Below are positions 1 through 9,643 of a DNA stretch of 64,000 bases, in pieces (within the stretch, counting starts at the first letter, position 1; each line of letters starts with the position of its first letter). The notes below the pieces were generated by a model. The model saw nothing but the letters and a program-made list of their open reading frames with translations. It was not told the origin of the DNA and did not search any database. A program made the position numbers and the translations under genes. The stretch is from Methylobacterium mesophilicum SR1.6/6 (GTDB taxonomy: Bacteria > Pseudomonadota > Alphaproteobacteria > Rhizobiales > Beijerinckiaceae), in assembly GCF_000364445.2 (NCBI RefSeq), contig NZ_CP043538.1, positions 1,433,612-1,497,611 on the forward strand, written 5' to 3'.

Positions 1-112
1 CTCGCCCGGCCTGAGCGGCGCCGGTGCGGCCAAACTCCGCTCTGGCGGCCAAGGCCTGCGGCCGCTACCTTCGCGGTGAACCCGGCCGCACGCTCGGGCG
101 GAGAGCGGATCG

Positions 113-1387
113 ATGAAGGCGCACGACGCGGGCGCGGAGGTACCCCCGCCGCCCGGCAAGGCCCCGTTCCTCCTCGCCGGTCTCGTCGGTGCCGGGCTCC
201 TGGCCTGGGGCGCCTACGGCCACTGGCAGCGGGACGTCGAGGCGACCGCCACGCTGGAGCAGACCAAAACCCTCGTGCCGCAGGTCCGCGTGATCGCGGC
301 GGAGCGGGCCGACGGACCCCTGGATCTGGTGTTGCCGGGGGAGATGCAGGCCTTCACCACGGCGGCGATCGCCGCGCGCGCCACGGGCTACATCGCGGAG
401 CGCCGCGTCGACATCGGCGCGCGGGTCAAGGCCGGCGACCTGCTTCTGCGGATCGCCGCCCCGGATCTCGATCAGCAGCTCGCCCAGGCCGAGGCGCAGG
501 TCGGCCAGCTGAAGGCGCAGCTCCTGCAGGCGCAGGCGCAGGTCGAGCAGGCCCGCGCCAACGTGAACCTCGCCAACCTCACCAACAACCGCACCTCGAC
601 GCTGGCGGTGCAGGGCTGGGCCTCGCGGCAGAATGCCGACAATTCGCAGGCCAGCGTCCTCTCCCAGGCGGCGACCCTGGCGGCCGCCGAGGCCGGCGTG
701 AAGGTCGCCACCGCCAACATCAAGGCGCAGGAAGCCGCGGTGGAGCGGCTCAAGGCGCTGACCGCCTTCGAGCGGGTCGTCGCGCCCTTCGACGGCGTCG
801 TCACGACCCGCAATGTCGATGTCGGCGATCTGGTCCGCGCCGACAACGGCGGCACGCCGCTCCTCAGCATCGACGAGGACAGCACCCTGCGCATCACCGT
901 GAACGTTCCGCAGAACGATGCCGTCGGGATCAAGCCGGGCGTGAAGGCCGTCATCACCGTGCCGCAGCTCCCGGGCCGCAGCTTCGACGGCTTCGTCGAG
1001 CGCAGCTCGGTGGCCCTGAACGCCGCCTCGCGCACCCTCACCACGCAGGTGGACGTGCCCAATGCCGACCGCACCCTGCGGGCCGGGCTCTACGCCTACG
1101 TGACCCTGAAGATCCCGCGCACCGAGACGACGATCTCGATCCCCGCGGAGGCGACCGTGTTCAACAGCCAGGGGCTGCAGGTCGCGGAGGTCGGCGCCGA
1201 CGACCGGGTGACGTGGCGCACGGTGCGGGTGCGGCGCGACCACGGGCGCACCCTGGAGCTCGACTCCGGCCTGACGGCCGACAGTCACGTCATCTACAGC
1301 CCGCCGCCCGACCTGCGGGACGGACAGGCGATCGAGCGCCGGAAGCCGGCGCCGCCAACCCCGCCGCTGCGGTCGGCCCAGCGCTGA
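113..1387 (+). CDS. HlyD/MFP-family efflux periplasmic adaptor (RND type)
   Basis: 424-residue membrane-fusion protein that would link an inner-membrane efflux pump to an outer-membrane channel. A short cytoplasmic N-terminus is followed by one membrane anchor (about residues 19-38). A lipoyl-like half-motif follows at about 84-118 (GYIAERRVDIGARVKAGDLL), then a long Ala/Gln-rich coiled-coil hairpin (about 120-222), the second lipoyl half (RVVAPFDGVV) and beta-barrel domains. The ATG at 113 follows GGAGAG. No pump gene lies downstream: the next gene is convergent and ends 6 bp away. The adaptor is therefore either the last gene of an operon lying before the window or an orphan. The 112 bases upstream hold no gene I can identify. 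The family is certain; the substrate is unknown. Confidence 0.85.
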   Translation: MKAHDAGAEVPPPPGKAPFLLAGLVGAGLLAWGAYGHWQRDVEATATLEQTKTLVPQVRVIAAERADGPLDLVLPGEMQAFTTAAIAARATGYIAERRVDIGARVKAGDLLLRIAAPDLDQQLAQAEAQVGQLKAQLLQAQAQVEQARANVNLANLTNNRTSTLAVQGWASRQNADNSQASVLSQAATLAAAEAGVKVATANIKAQEAAVERLKALTAFERVVAPFDGVVTTRNVDVGDLVRADNGGTPLLSIDEDSTLRITVNVPQNDAVGIKPGVKAVITVPQLPGRSFDGFVERSSVALNAASRTLTTQVDVPNADRTLRAGLYAYVTLKIPRTETTISIPAEATVFNSQGLQVAEVGADDRVTWRTVRVRRDHGRTLELDSGLTADSHVIYSPPPDLRDGQAIERRKPAPPTPPLRSAQR

Positions 1388-1393
1388 CAGGCC

Positions 1394-1771
1394 TCAATCC
1401 ACGCGGACGACGAGCTTCATCTTCGGGTGGATCCCGCAGAGGACCTGGAAGGTCCCGCGCTCGGTGAAGGTGATCGGCGTGCGGCTGCCCGGCTCCTGAT
1501 CGCCGGAATCGAAGTTGAAGCTGTCCGACTCGACGAAGACGTGGTGCAGAAGGTCACTATCGTCGTTGACGAAGGTAATCGTCTCGCCGCGGCCGACGGT
1601 GAGGTTGCCGGGATGGAACATGCGGCCCTTCTGCGACACCGCTATTCCCGAGGCGCTCAGCGTCCCGCTCAGGAGTAGACCGCACAGCGCACCGGCGGTC
1701 AGAGCCAGCGCGGCCGGGATCACTGCAGACCAGCGCGACGAAACGGACAACCGCAGCTTGGAGGCGTACAT
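1394..1771 (-). CDS. membrane-anchored cupredoxin (plastocyanin/amicyanin-like)
   Basis: 125-residue blue-copper-type protein. The ATG at 1771 is preferred over an upstream start at 1825 because GGGGA sits 6 bases before it and the extra 18 residues look non-coding. Residues about 13-38 form a hydrophobic anchor or uncleaved signal. The cupredoxin fold follows with His76/77 and a C-terminal Cys112-x2-His115-x2-Met118 (CGIHPKM), the type 1 copper ligand spacing found in amicyanin. It probably carries electrons in the periplasm. The partner is unknown; no methylamine or methanol dehydrogenase gene is nearby. It converges with the adaptor gene, 6 bp apart. Confidence 0.85.
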   Translation of the reverse strand: MYASKLRLSVSSRWSAVIPAALALTAGALCGLLLSGTLSASGIAVSQKGRMFHPGNLTVGRGETITFVNDDSDLLHHVFVESDSFNFDSGDQEPGSRTPITFTERGTFQVLCGIHPKMKLVVRVD

Positions 1772-1937
1772 GCTAGTCCCCGGGTTCTGAAGTCTAGCCT
1801 TGCCAAGATTTCGTTGAGAAAACATTTTTTCGTCGGGTGAACGCGCGGGCGAGGCCCGATCTGCGGTCTTTCAGCCGCCGGATGCCCGGACTGACGCACG
1901 AAATTCTCGTCGCGGTCGGATAATCGCCTCTTAACAT

Positions 1938-4866
1938 GTGCCAATTACAGATGACGGCACGTGCGATGCGGCGACCGGTGCGATGCGAGACCCCGATACA
2001 GCGACGGAGGAGAACGGGCGGCCATCGGCGCCCGGCCCGGCGCGCTGGGCCTTCGGGCTGACAACCACGATCCGAAGCCGGATCTTCGTGGCGTTCCTGG
2101 GCATGAGCCTGCTGTCGGCGGCGCTCGGGCTCTACGCGGTGGTGGCGATCTCGCACATCGGGACGCTGATCAACCGCACGTACGACGAATCCCTGATGTC
2201 CATCAATTACGCCCGCGCGACGGCGGCCGACTTCGCCAAGATGCGCATGGCCTTCGCGCGGCGGATGAGCCGTCACGATGCTGCCGAAAAGGCCAAGCTG
2301 GACGCGGAGATCGCGGACCTCTCGACGACGCTGGCCGAGGATCTCACGATCGCGGTCGAGCGCTCCCAGTCCGACCGGGCGGTCCGCACGGCCGGTGCCG
2401 TCCAGGCGGCGGTCACCACCTGGGAGGAGATGCGCCGCGCGCTCGATCCGGCCACGGCGCGGCCGGAGCGCTGGGATGCCCTGGACCAGCAGGCCAGCGT
2501 GGTCGACAGCCAGATCGACCTGCTGGTGAACTACACGGCGGGCGACGGCTTCACGTTCCGTCAGGCGGCCCGCACACTCGTCGCCTGGGAGATGCGGCTC
2601 AACACCATCGCCACCGTCCTGGCCATCGCGGTCTGCGCGCTGATCGCGTGGCTGCTCAACCGCCGGATCACCGGGCCGCTGGCGGCCGCGTCGGCCGCCG
2701 CCGAGCGCATCGCGAGCGGCCGGCTCGACGACCGGATCCCGGCCGGCGGCCGCGACGAACTGGGCAGCCTCCTGCGCTCCATGGCGGTGATGCGCGACAA
2801 CATCCAGTCCATGATGGCGCGCGAGGTCAGCCAGCGCCGCCGCGCCGAGGCGCTGGTGGCGGACGCGCTCCAGACCTCGCGCGAGGCCGTGGTGATCGTC
2901 GATTCGGCCGGGCGCATCGCGATGGCCAACGCCCAGGCCCTGCGCTTCTTCGACGGGCTCGAGGCGGCCCTGGAGGCCGGAACCTGCCTGGAGCTCCCGG
3001 CCGGCGGAGCGGAGTGCCCCGATGCGGAAGCGCTCGCGGAATGCTTCCGGGCGCTGGCCCGCGACGGCGACATCCGCCTCGCGGACGGACGCTGGCTGCG
3101 CGTCAGCCGCAGCGCCACCCAGCAGGGCGGGTTCATCGCCGTGTGCAGCGACATCAGCCTGCTGAAGGAGCAGGAAGATCGCCTGACCCAGACCAACCTC
3201 CGCCTCGATGCCGCCCTCGACAACATGTCGCAGGGCCTCTGCCTGTACGACGCGCAGGACCGGCTGATGGTCGTCAACCGGCGCTACAGCGAGATCTTAC
3301 GGCCTGCCGGCGCGGGCCGTCGTGCCGGGCATGTCGACCCTGGAGGTCATGCAGGCCAGCCTGGCGGCCGGCAACCATCCCGGCTGCACCCTGGACATGA
3401 TGATCCGGCAGCAGGGCGAGGCCTTCCAGAACGGTGCGTGGCGCACGCATTTCCAGGACCTCAGCAACGGCCGCATCGTCGCCATCGATCGCCGGCAGAC
3501 CGCCGATGGCGGCTTCGTCGCCACCTACGAGGACGTGACCGAGCGCCGGCGCGCCGAGGCCCGGATCGCTTTCCTGGCCCATCACGACATGCTGACCGGC
3601 CTGCCGAACCGCGTGGCGCTGGGCCAGCAGATCGAGATGGCGGTCGCGCAGGCCGGCCGGGACCAGGGTTTCGCGGTCTTCGCCATCGATCTCGACGACT
3701 TCCGGCCGGTGAACGAGACCCTGGGGCACGGCGTCGGCGACGAGCTCCTCGCCGCGGTGGCCAACCGGCTGACCGCCTGCGTGCGCGAGATCGACTGCGT
3801 GGCCCGGCTCGGCGCCGACGAGTTCATCATCGTCCAGCGCGGCATCGACCGTCCGGAGGATGCCGCCGTGCTGGCCCGCCGCATCATCGAGGTGGTGAGC
3901 GCGCCCTACAGCCTCAGCAGCCACGAGATCAGCGTCGGTCTGACCATCGGCATCACCCTGGCGCCGGGCGACGGGACGAGTTGCGAGAAGCTCCTCAAGA
4001 ACGCCGAGGTCGCCCTCGACCGCGGCAAGACCGAGGCACGGGGCTCCTTCCGGTTCTTCGAGCCCGAGATGGACGCCCGGCTCCAGGCGCGCCGGAACCT
4101 CGAGCGCGACCTGCGCGACGCCCTCACCCGCGAGGCGTTCGAGGTCTACTATCAGCCGATCTACAGCCTCGACACGGATCGGATCTGCGGCTTCGAGGCG
4201 CTGCTGCGCTGGAACCACCCGACCCGCGGCTTCGTCTCGCCGACGGAGTTCATTCCGATCGCCGAGGAACTCGGCCTGATCGTGCCGCTCGGCGAGTGGG
4301 TCCTGCGCCGCGCCTGCGAGGAGGCGGCCCGTTGGCCGGACGGTCTCAAGGTCGCCGTCAACGTCTCGGCGGTGCAGTTCGCCTCGGCGAGCCTCGTGAC
4401 CGCCGTGCGCGAGGCCCTGCGCCGGACCGGCCTGCCCGGCCGGCGGCTGGAGCTGGAGATCACCGAATCGGTGCTGGTGGCCAATCCCGGCGCGACCACG
4501 GCGATCCTGCACAGCCTCAAGGCGCTGGGCGTGCGTGTGGCGATGGACGATTTCGGCACGGGCTACTCATCGCTGAGCTACCTGCGCTCCTTCCCCTTCG
4601 ACAAGATCAAGATCGACCAGTCCTTCGTGCGCGATCTCTGCATCGCGGACGGGACCGACTTCATCGTGCGGGCGGTGATCGGGCTGGGGGCGAGCCTCGG
4701 CATGACGACCACCGCGGAGGGTGTCGAGACGGAGGCCCAGCTCGCGCGGCTGCGCGCGGAAGGCTGCGACGAGGTTCAGGGCTTCCTGTTCAGCCGGCCC
4801 GTTCCGGTCCCGGAGGTCGCGGCGGTCATCCGCCGGTGGAACGAACCCACCCGCGCGATCGCTTGA
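1938..4866 (+). pseudogene. HAMP-PAS-GGDEF-EAL cyclic-di-GMP protein, frameshifted
   Basis: A c-di-GMP turnover sensor split over two reading frames. The first part, from GTG 1938 (an ATG at 1983 is an alternative), has a membrane helix at about residues 48-70, a helical sensor domain, a second helix at about 217-240, HAMP, and PAS-like domains up to about residue 453. At about 3297 the frame is lost: it reads ...RRYSEIL then junk. Removing one T restores ...YSEIYGLPARAVVPGMST, a normal PAS sequence that continues in the frame ending at 4866. The second part holds a GGDEF domain with a GADEF signature (about 3810-3827) and an EAL domain. The EAL motifs EALLRW, ELEITES, DDFGTGYSS and AEGVE all look intact, so phosphodiesterase activity is the likelier output. 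The break may be a sequencing error. Confidence 0.8.
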
Positions 4867-4935
4867 GCGGCCGTGCCAGGCGCCTGCCCACGCCCTTTGC
4901 AAGCTACGATGTTCACACATCTGCGCCGACGCACT

Positions 4936-5040
4936 CTCCTCCCCCTTGAGGGAGGAGTTGGAGGTGGGGGTGGTGCAGCATGGGGCTAGGCGGTGCCTTC
5001 CGCACCACCCCCACCCCTGACCCTCCCCGCAAGGGGAGGG
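4936..5040. repeat. triple-hairpin intergenic palindromic repeat
   Basis: Three nested or adjacent inverted repeats lie in the gap between the convergent EAL gene and DAHP synthase. CTCCTCCC (4936-4943) pairs with GGGAGGAG (4950-4957). GGTGGGGGTGGTGC (4963-4976) pairs perfectly with GCACCACCCCCACC (5002-5015). CCCTCCCC pairs with GGGGAGGG (5021-5040, GCAA loop). This layout matches short palindromic elements common between genes in Rhizobiales. It may also act as a two-way terminator for the convergent genes. Confidence 0.75.
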
Positions 5041-5132
5041 GAATAGCGCCTCATCTTTGGAGGGTTCAGTGTCGGGCCAAGAAGTGTGAAGCCGCCCGCG
5101 TCTTTTGAGGAGGGTAAGGTGCGCGCCCTGCC

Positions 5133-6515
5133 CTACTCCGCCGCGTCGAGGCGCGGGCGCTCCACGTGGCTGCGCTCCGCCTTGACCAGTTCGGCCGTAC
5201 GGAACGCCACCTCCAGCGCCTGCTCGGCGTTGAGGCGCGGGTCGCAGTAGGTGTGGTAGCGGTCCTGCAGGTCGTCGGCCGTGAGCGCCCGAGCGCCGCC
5301 CGTGCACTCGGTCACGTCCTTGCCGGTCATCTCCAGGTGGATGCCGCCCGCGATGGTGCCCTCGGCCCGGTGAACGCCGAAGAAGCCCTCGATCTCCTGC
5401 ATCACCCGCTCGAACGGCCGGGTCTTGTAGCGGCCGGCCGGGATCGTGTTGCCGTGCATCGGATCGCAGGTCCACACCACCGAGCGCCCTTCCCGCTCGA
5501 CCGCCCGGATCAGAGCCGGCAGATGATCGCCAACCTTGTCGGCGCCGAAGCGGCAGATCAGGCTGAGGCGGCCGGCCTCGTTCTCCGGGTTGAGCAGGTC
5601 GATCAGCCGGATCAGACCGTCCGCCTTCATGGACGGGCCGCACTTGAGGCCGATCGGGTTCTTGATGCCGCGGGCGTATTCCACGTGGGCGTGGTCCGGT
5701 TGCCGGGTGCGGTCGCCGATCCACAGCATGTGGCCCGAGGTTGCGTACCAGTCGCCGGTAGTCGAATCGACGCGGGTCAGCGCCTCCTCGTAGCCGAGCA
5801 GCAGGGCCTCGTGGCTGGTGTAGAAGTCGGTGGTCCGCACCTCCGGATGGGTCTCCGGATTGATGCCGATCGCCCGCATGAAGTCGAGGGCGTCGGTCAT
5901 CCGGCCGGCCACGTCCTGGTAGCGGGACGATTGCGGCGAATCCTTCACGAAGCCCAGCATCCAGCGATGCGCGTTCTCCAGGTTGGCGTAGCCGCCCGTG
6001 GCGAAGGCGCGCAGCAGGTTCAGGGTCGCGGCCGACTGGCGGTAGGCCTCGAGCTGCCGCCGCGGATCGGGCACCCGGGCCTCCTCCGAGAAGCCGATGC
6101 CGTTGACGATGTCGCCGCGGTAGCTCGGCAGGCTCACGCCATCCAGCGTCTCGGTGGGCGAGGACCGCGGCTTGGCGAACTGCCCGGCGATGCGCCCGAC
6201 CTTCACCACCGGCGAGCCGCCCGCGAAGGTCAGCACCATCGCCATCTGCAGGAACACCCGAAAGAAATCGCGGATGTTGTCGGCCGAATGCTCGTCGAAG
6301 CTCTCGGCGCAGTCGCCGCCCTGGAGGAGAAAGGCCTGGCCCGCCGCGACGCGCGCGAGCGCCGCCTTCAGCTTGCGGGCCTCACCGGCAAAGACCAGCG
6401 GCGGAAAGCTCGCGATCTGCGACTCGACGGCACCGAGGGCGGCGGCGTCCGGATAGGTGGGGACCTGCTCGATCGGCAGATGTCTCCAGCTCTTCGGTGT
6501 CCAACGCTCGCCCAT
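5133..6515 (-). CDS. aroG: class II 3-deoxy-7-phosphoheptulonate (DAHP) synthase
   Basis: 460 residues, the usual length of class II (plant and mycobacterial type) DAHP synthases. The enzyme condenses phosphoenolpyruvate and erythrose 4-phosphate in the first step of the shikimate pathway in the cytoplasm. Class II landmarks are visible: WTPKSWR at the start, [11 protein letters not shown] (about 62-72), [23 protein letters not shown] and the C-terminal [15 protein letters not shown]. The Cys of GGDC and the Asp/His of CDPMHGN are metal and substrate residues in the family. It stands alone with no other aro gene beside it. The family assignment is firm; the symbol follows mycobacterial usage and could equally be given as aroF or aroH. 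Confidence 0.95.
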   Translation of the reverse strand: MGERWTPKSWRHLPIEQVPTYPDAAALGAVESQIASFPPLVFAGEARKLKAALARVAAGQAFLLQGGDCAESFDEHSADNIRDFFRVFLQMAMVLTFAGGSPVVKVGRIAGQFAKPRSSPTETLDGVSLPSYRGDIVNGIGFSEEARVPDPRRQLEAYRQSAATLNLLRAFATGGYANLENAHRWMLGFVKDSPQSSRYQDVAGRMTDALDFMRAIGINPETHPEVRTTDFYTSHEALLLGYEEALTRVDSTTGDWYATSGHMLWIGDRTRQPDHAHVEYARGIKNPIGLKCGPSMKADGLIRLIDLLNPENEAGRLSLICRFGADKVGDHLPALIRAVEREGRSVVWTCDPMHGNTIPAGRYKTRPFERVMQEIEGFFGVHRAEGTIAGGIHLEMTGKDVTECTGGARALTADDLQDRYHTYCDPRLNAEQALEVAFRTAELVKAERSHVERPRLDAAE

Positions 6516-6631
6516 GACCTCTCTCCGCGCACCCCTTCGTGCGACCGCGCCTCGTGCGCGAAGCGCGGCTTATAGAGAGGTTCCCGCACCGAGGCGAGTG
6601 CCGGTATCGCGGGGGCAGGCGCGCCCCGGCG

Positions 6632-6949
6632 TCAGGCCTCGCCGTCCTCCACCTCGATGCCGTGCTCGGCCAGGATCCAGAAGATCGCCTCCAGATCCTC
6701 CGCGGAGACATCCCGCGGCGGCAGGGCCTCCTCCAGGTCGTCGTAGGTCAGGCAGCGGCTGCGCTGCGCCTCGGCCTTGGCGAGCAGCTGGTCGATGGCC
6801 CGGCGGATGTCGGCGGGCAGCGCGTCGTGGCTCGGCGGCCGGTGGAAGGTCGGACGCAGCGCATCCGCCAGCAGGCCGTCGATGATCGCCTGCCGCCGCG
6901 CATGCGCGTCGTCGCCGCCCCGTCCCTTGCCTGCGCTCGGCTTGCCCAT
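6632..6949 (-). CDS. small stand-alone sigma-70 region 1.1-like protein
   Basis: 105 residues. The N-terminal 20 are basic and probably disordered. Residues about 51-102 (QLLAKAEAQRSRCLTYDDLE, then EALPPRDVSAEDLEAIF and ILAEHGIEVEDGEA) closely resemble region 1.1 of primary sigma factors, which reads roughly: ...KGYLTYDELNEALPPEEVSSEQIEDIMSML... No other sigma regions follow, so it cannot be a sigma factor. In RpoD, region 1.1 occupies the RNA polymerase main channel and masks DNA binding. A free copy could bind polymerase or sigma, but that is inference. AGGGG precedes the ATG. It lies 54 bp downstream of gor on the same strand. Confidence 0.75.
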   Translation of the reverse strand: MGKPSAGKGRGGDDAHARRQAIIDGLLADALRPTFHRPPSHDALPADIRRAIDQLLAKAEAQRSRCLTYDDLEEALPPRDVSAEDLEAIFWILAEHGIEVEDGEA

Positions 6950-7003
6950 GCCCCTGATCTAGCTCGGGAGGGCAGCGCGTCGAGGGCCCGCGCCAAGGAG
7001 TCC

Positions 7004-8386
7004 TCAGCCGACGCCGACCGGGTGCTTGGTGACCTCCGGGACGCGCATCGTCACGAGTTCCTCGGCGGCCGTCGGGTGCACCGCGACCGTGCGGTCGAAA
7101 TCGGCCTTGGTGGCGCCCATCGTCACGGCGATGCCCACCGCCTGGATCACCTCCCCGGCATCGTGACCGAAGATGTGAACGCCGACCACCCGGTCGGAAG
7201 CGCAATCGACCAGAACCTTCATGAGGATGCGCTCCTCGCGACCCGAGAGCGTGGCCTTCATGGGACGGAACCGCGCCTTGTAGACGTCGATCTTGCCGTA
7301 GACCTCCCGCGCCGCCGCCTCGGTATGGCCCACGACCCCGATCTCGGGGGTCGAGAACACCGCGGTCGGGATCAGCCGGTGGTCGACGCAGGACGGCTTG
7401 CCGCCGAAGACCGTGTCGGCGAAGGCGTGCCCTTCGCGGATCGCCACGGGCGTCAGGTTGGCCCGGTTGGTCACGTCACCCACCGCGTAGATCGACGGCA
7501 CCGTGGTCTGGGAATAGGCGTCCACCGGGATCGCGCCGGCCGCGTCCGTCTCGATGCCGACCCGGTCGAGGCCGAGCCCGGCGACGTTCGGACGCCGGCC
7601 CGTGGCGACGAGGATCTGGTCGGCCTCGATCGCGCTGCCGTCATCGAGCTGCGCGACCAGACCGTCGTCCCGCCGCTCGAGGCGCGTCAGCGAGCGCCCG
7701 AGCCGCAGGTCCATCCGCTGGCGGTAGGCCTCGGCCAGGGCGTCGCGGACCTCGTCGTCGAACCCGCGCAGGAGCCTGTCGCCCCGGTGCAGGAGCGTCG
7801 TCCGGCTGCCGAGCGCCGCGAAGATGCCGGCGAACTCCACGGCGATGTAGCCGCCGCCGACGACCAGGATCCGCTCCGGCAGGCTCTCCAGTTCGAACAC
7901 CTCGTTGGAGGTGATCGCGTGCTCGATCCCCGGCACGGCCGGCTCCTTCACCGGATGCCCCCCGACCGCCACGAGGATCCGCTCGGTCCGCACCGTCCGG
8001 CCCGACCCGACGAGGCGCACCGTGTGCGGATCCTCGATCACGGCCCGCTCGGGGACGATCTCGACGCCGGCGCGGATCAGGTTGGCGTCGTAGATGCCTT
8101 CGAGCCGGGTCACCTCGGCGTCGCGCCGCCGCTTGAGGATCCCCCAGTCGAACCGGGGCTTCTCCACCGTCCAGCCGAAGCCCGCCGCGTCCTCGAACTC
8201 GTCGGCGAAGCGGCCGGCATAGACCATGAGCTTCTTCGGGACGCAGCCGCGGATCACGCAGGTGCCGCCGACCCGGTACTCCTCGGCGAGCATGACCCTG
8301 GCGCCGTAGCCCGCCGCGATCCGTGCCGCGCGGACGCCCCCGGAGCCACCGCCGATGACGAAGAGGTCGACGTCGAACGCGCTCAT
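7004..8386 (-). CDS. gor: glutathione-disulfide reductase
   Basis: 460-residue FAD enzyme that reduces oxidised glutathione with NADPH in the cytoplasm. It has an N-terminal FAD Rossmann motif (VIGGGSGGVRAARIA) and redox-active Cys43/Cys48 in GGTCVIRGCVPKK. A second dinucleotide fold (VVGGGYIAVEFAG) is followed by LLHRGDRLLRGFD, whose arginines fit NADPH. The ATGRRPN motif is present, and the C-terminal VHPTAAEE supplies the catalytic His-Glu pair of the dimer. The CxxxxC pattern plus HPT(A/S)AEE favours Gor over lipoamide dehydrogenase. Its ATG overlaps the stop of the upstream O-antigen ligase-like gene by 4 bases, so the two are translationally coupled. Confidence 0.95.
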   Translation of the reverse strand: MSAFDVDLFVIGGGSGGVRAARIAAGYGARVMLAEEYRVGGTCVIRGCVPKKLMVYAGRFADEFEDAAGFGWTVEKPRFDWGILKRRRDAEVTRLEGIYDANLIRAGVEIVPERAVIEDPHTVRLVGSGRTVRTERILVAVGGHPVKEPAVPGIEHAITSNEVFELESLPERILVVGGGYIAVEFAGIFAALGSRTTLLHRGDRLLRGFDDEVRDALAEAYRQRMDLRLGRSLTRLERRDDGLVAQLDDGSAIEADQILVATGRRPNVAGLGLDRVGIETDAAGAIPVDAYSQTTVPSIYAVGDVTNRANLTPVAIREGHAFADTVFGGKPSCVDHRLIPTAVFSTPEIGVVGHTEAAAREVYGKIDVYKARFRPMKATLSGREERILMKVLVDCASDRVVGVHIFGHDAGEVIQAVGIAVTMGATKADFDRTVAVHPTAAEELVTMRVPEVTKHPVGVG

Positions 8387-9615
8387 GCCGAATTGTCCGT
8401 CTCAGGATTCGGGACCGCGCCGGCCCGGGAGGCCGAACGCATCCACGAGATGGCAGCGCCGAGCCCCGCCGTCCACCACGCGGCCCAGCCGTTGTGCTCG
8501 ACGAAGGCGATCGCCGACGCGCAGGCGACGAGGCCGAGCGCCGCCGCCCGGTCCGGCTGCGGCAGCCGGGCGATCCGGGCGAGAAGCAGCATCAGCGCCA
8601 GGGTGGCGAGGATTGCGCCCGGCAGCCCCAGCTCAGCCCAGACCTGCAGGAAGCTGTTGTGCGGGTGCCCGACGCCGAGGAGCACGCGCATCTCGGGCGG
8701 CACCGTCTGCGCGACCGGCGTCTCGGCGAACCGCGCGCTCGTCCCATAGCCGGCGCCCCGCCAGGGATCGGTCGCCACGGCCGCGCCGAAGCTGCGCGCG
8801 ATGGCGACCCGGGCCCGGGAGGAGGATTGCACGAGGCGCTCGTGGGCGGCCTCCGGCATGAGGCGGGCGAGGAGGTCGCCCTCGACGGGGGCGAGCGCCA
8901 CGGCGAGGCCGAGGCCGAGGCCGGCGAGCCCGATCCCGACCCGCGGCGGCAGCAGCCGCCCGGCGGCGAACGTCGCGGCGCCCGCGACGAGGCCGAGCTG
9001 GGCCGCGCCGCTGATCGAGCGCAGGACGCCCAGCGCCGCCAGGGCGACCACCGCCGCCGCGAGGCCGCCGGCGCGCATCCGCCACAGGACCAGCGCGAGC
9101 GGCCCGGCGACGAGATCGAGCGTCAGTGCCGGCCGGTTGTGCACGAAGGCGGCGACCCGGCGACCGAGCGCCCGCTCCAGGGCGAGGTCGGACGCCAGGT
9201 CCACCGCGATCAGGAGGCCCGCGAGGCCGATCGCGATCGCGGCCAGACGCGGCGCGAAGGCCGGCATGCGCCCGGGCGCCAGACAGCCGACGCAGTAGGC
9301 GGCGAGGAGCGTCGGCAGGAACTCCCCCAGCACCCGGATCGACGCGGCCGGGAACGGGCTCCAGCTCAGCGACAGGAGGGCCCAGCCCAGGACTGCGAGC
9401 GTCGCGCCGCCCAAGGGGCTTCCGAGCGGCGCCAGGAGACGGCGCGGGAGCGCGCCCCGCTCCTCGATCCAGCGGGCGGCCAGGAAGGCGAGCGCCGACA
9501 CCCCGACGAGCGCGGGGCTCGACCGGTTGGCCAGCACCATCGCGAGCGGCATGACCGCGAGGAGCGCCCAGCCGGCCGCGTAGAGCCGGCCGGCCGCGCC
9601 GGCCGCGCCCGTCAC
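8383..9615 (-). CDS. O-antigen ligase/polymerase-like membrane protein
   Basis: 410 residues made mostly of Ala/Leu-rich membrane helices (about 10-11). A large periplasmic loop near residues 255-320 contains RGAGYGTSARFAET and ends in GVGHPHNSFLQVWAELGLPGA. That His-rich box is the hallmark of the Wzy_C/WaaL O-antigen ligase superfamily. Such proteins move or polymerise undecaprenyl-linked glycans onto lipid A core or other acceptors at the outer face of the inner membrane. No other surface-glycan genes are nearby. It sits between DUF2059 (28 bp upstream) and gor (4-bp overlap), apparently as part of an rpiA-to-gor transcription unit. The exact acceptor is unknown. Confidence 0.85.
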   Translation of the reverse strand: MTGAAGAAGRLYAAGWALLAVMPLAMVLANRSSPALVGVSALAFLAARWIEERGALPRRLLAPLGSPLGGATLAVLGWALLSLSWSPFPAASIRVLGEFLPTLLAAYCVGCLAPGRMPAFAPRLAAIAIGLAGLLIAVDLASDLALERALGRRVAAFVHNRPALTLDLVAGPLALVLWRMRAGGLAAAVVALAALGVLRSISGAAQLGLVAGAATFAAGRLLPPRVGIGLAGLGLGLAVALAPVEGDLLARLMPEAAHERLVQSSSRARVAIARSFGAAVATDPWRGAGYGTSARFAETPVAQTVPPEMRVLLGVGHPHNSFLQVWAELGLPGAILATLALMLLLARIARLPQPDRAAALGLVACASAIAFVEHNGWAAWWTAGLGAAISWMRSASRAGAVPNPETDNSA

Positions 9616-9643
9616 GGCGACGCGTTCCCGGGCGCGGCCGCCC

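Noticed and set aside
3290..3324. Programmed ribosomal frameshift in the GGDEF-EAL gene
   Set aside because: No slippery heptamer or downstream structure was apparent; a one-base error or mutation explains it more simply.
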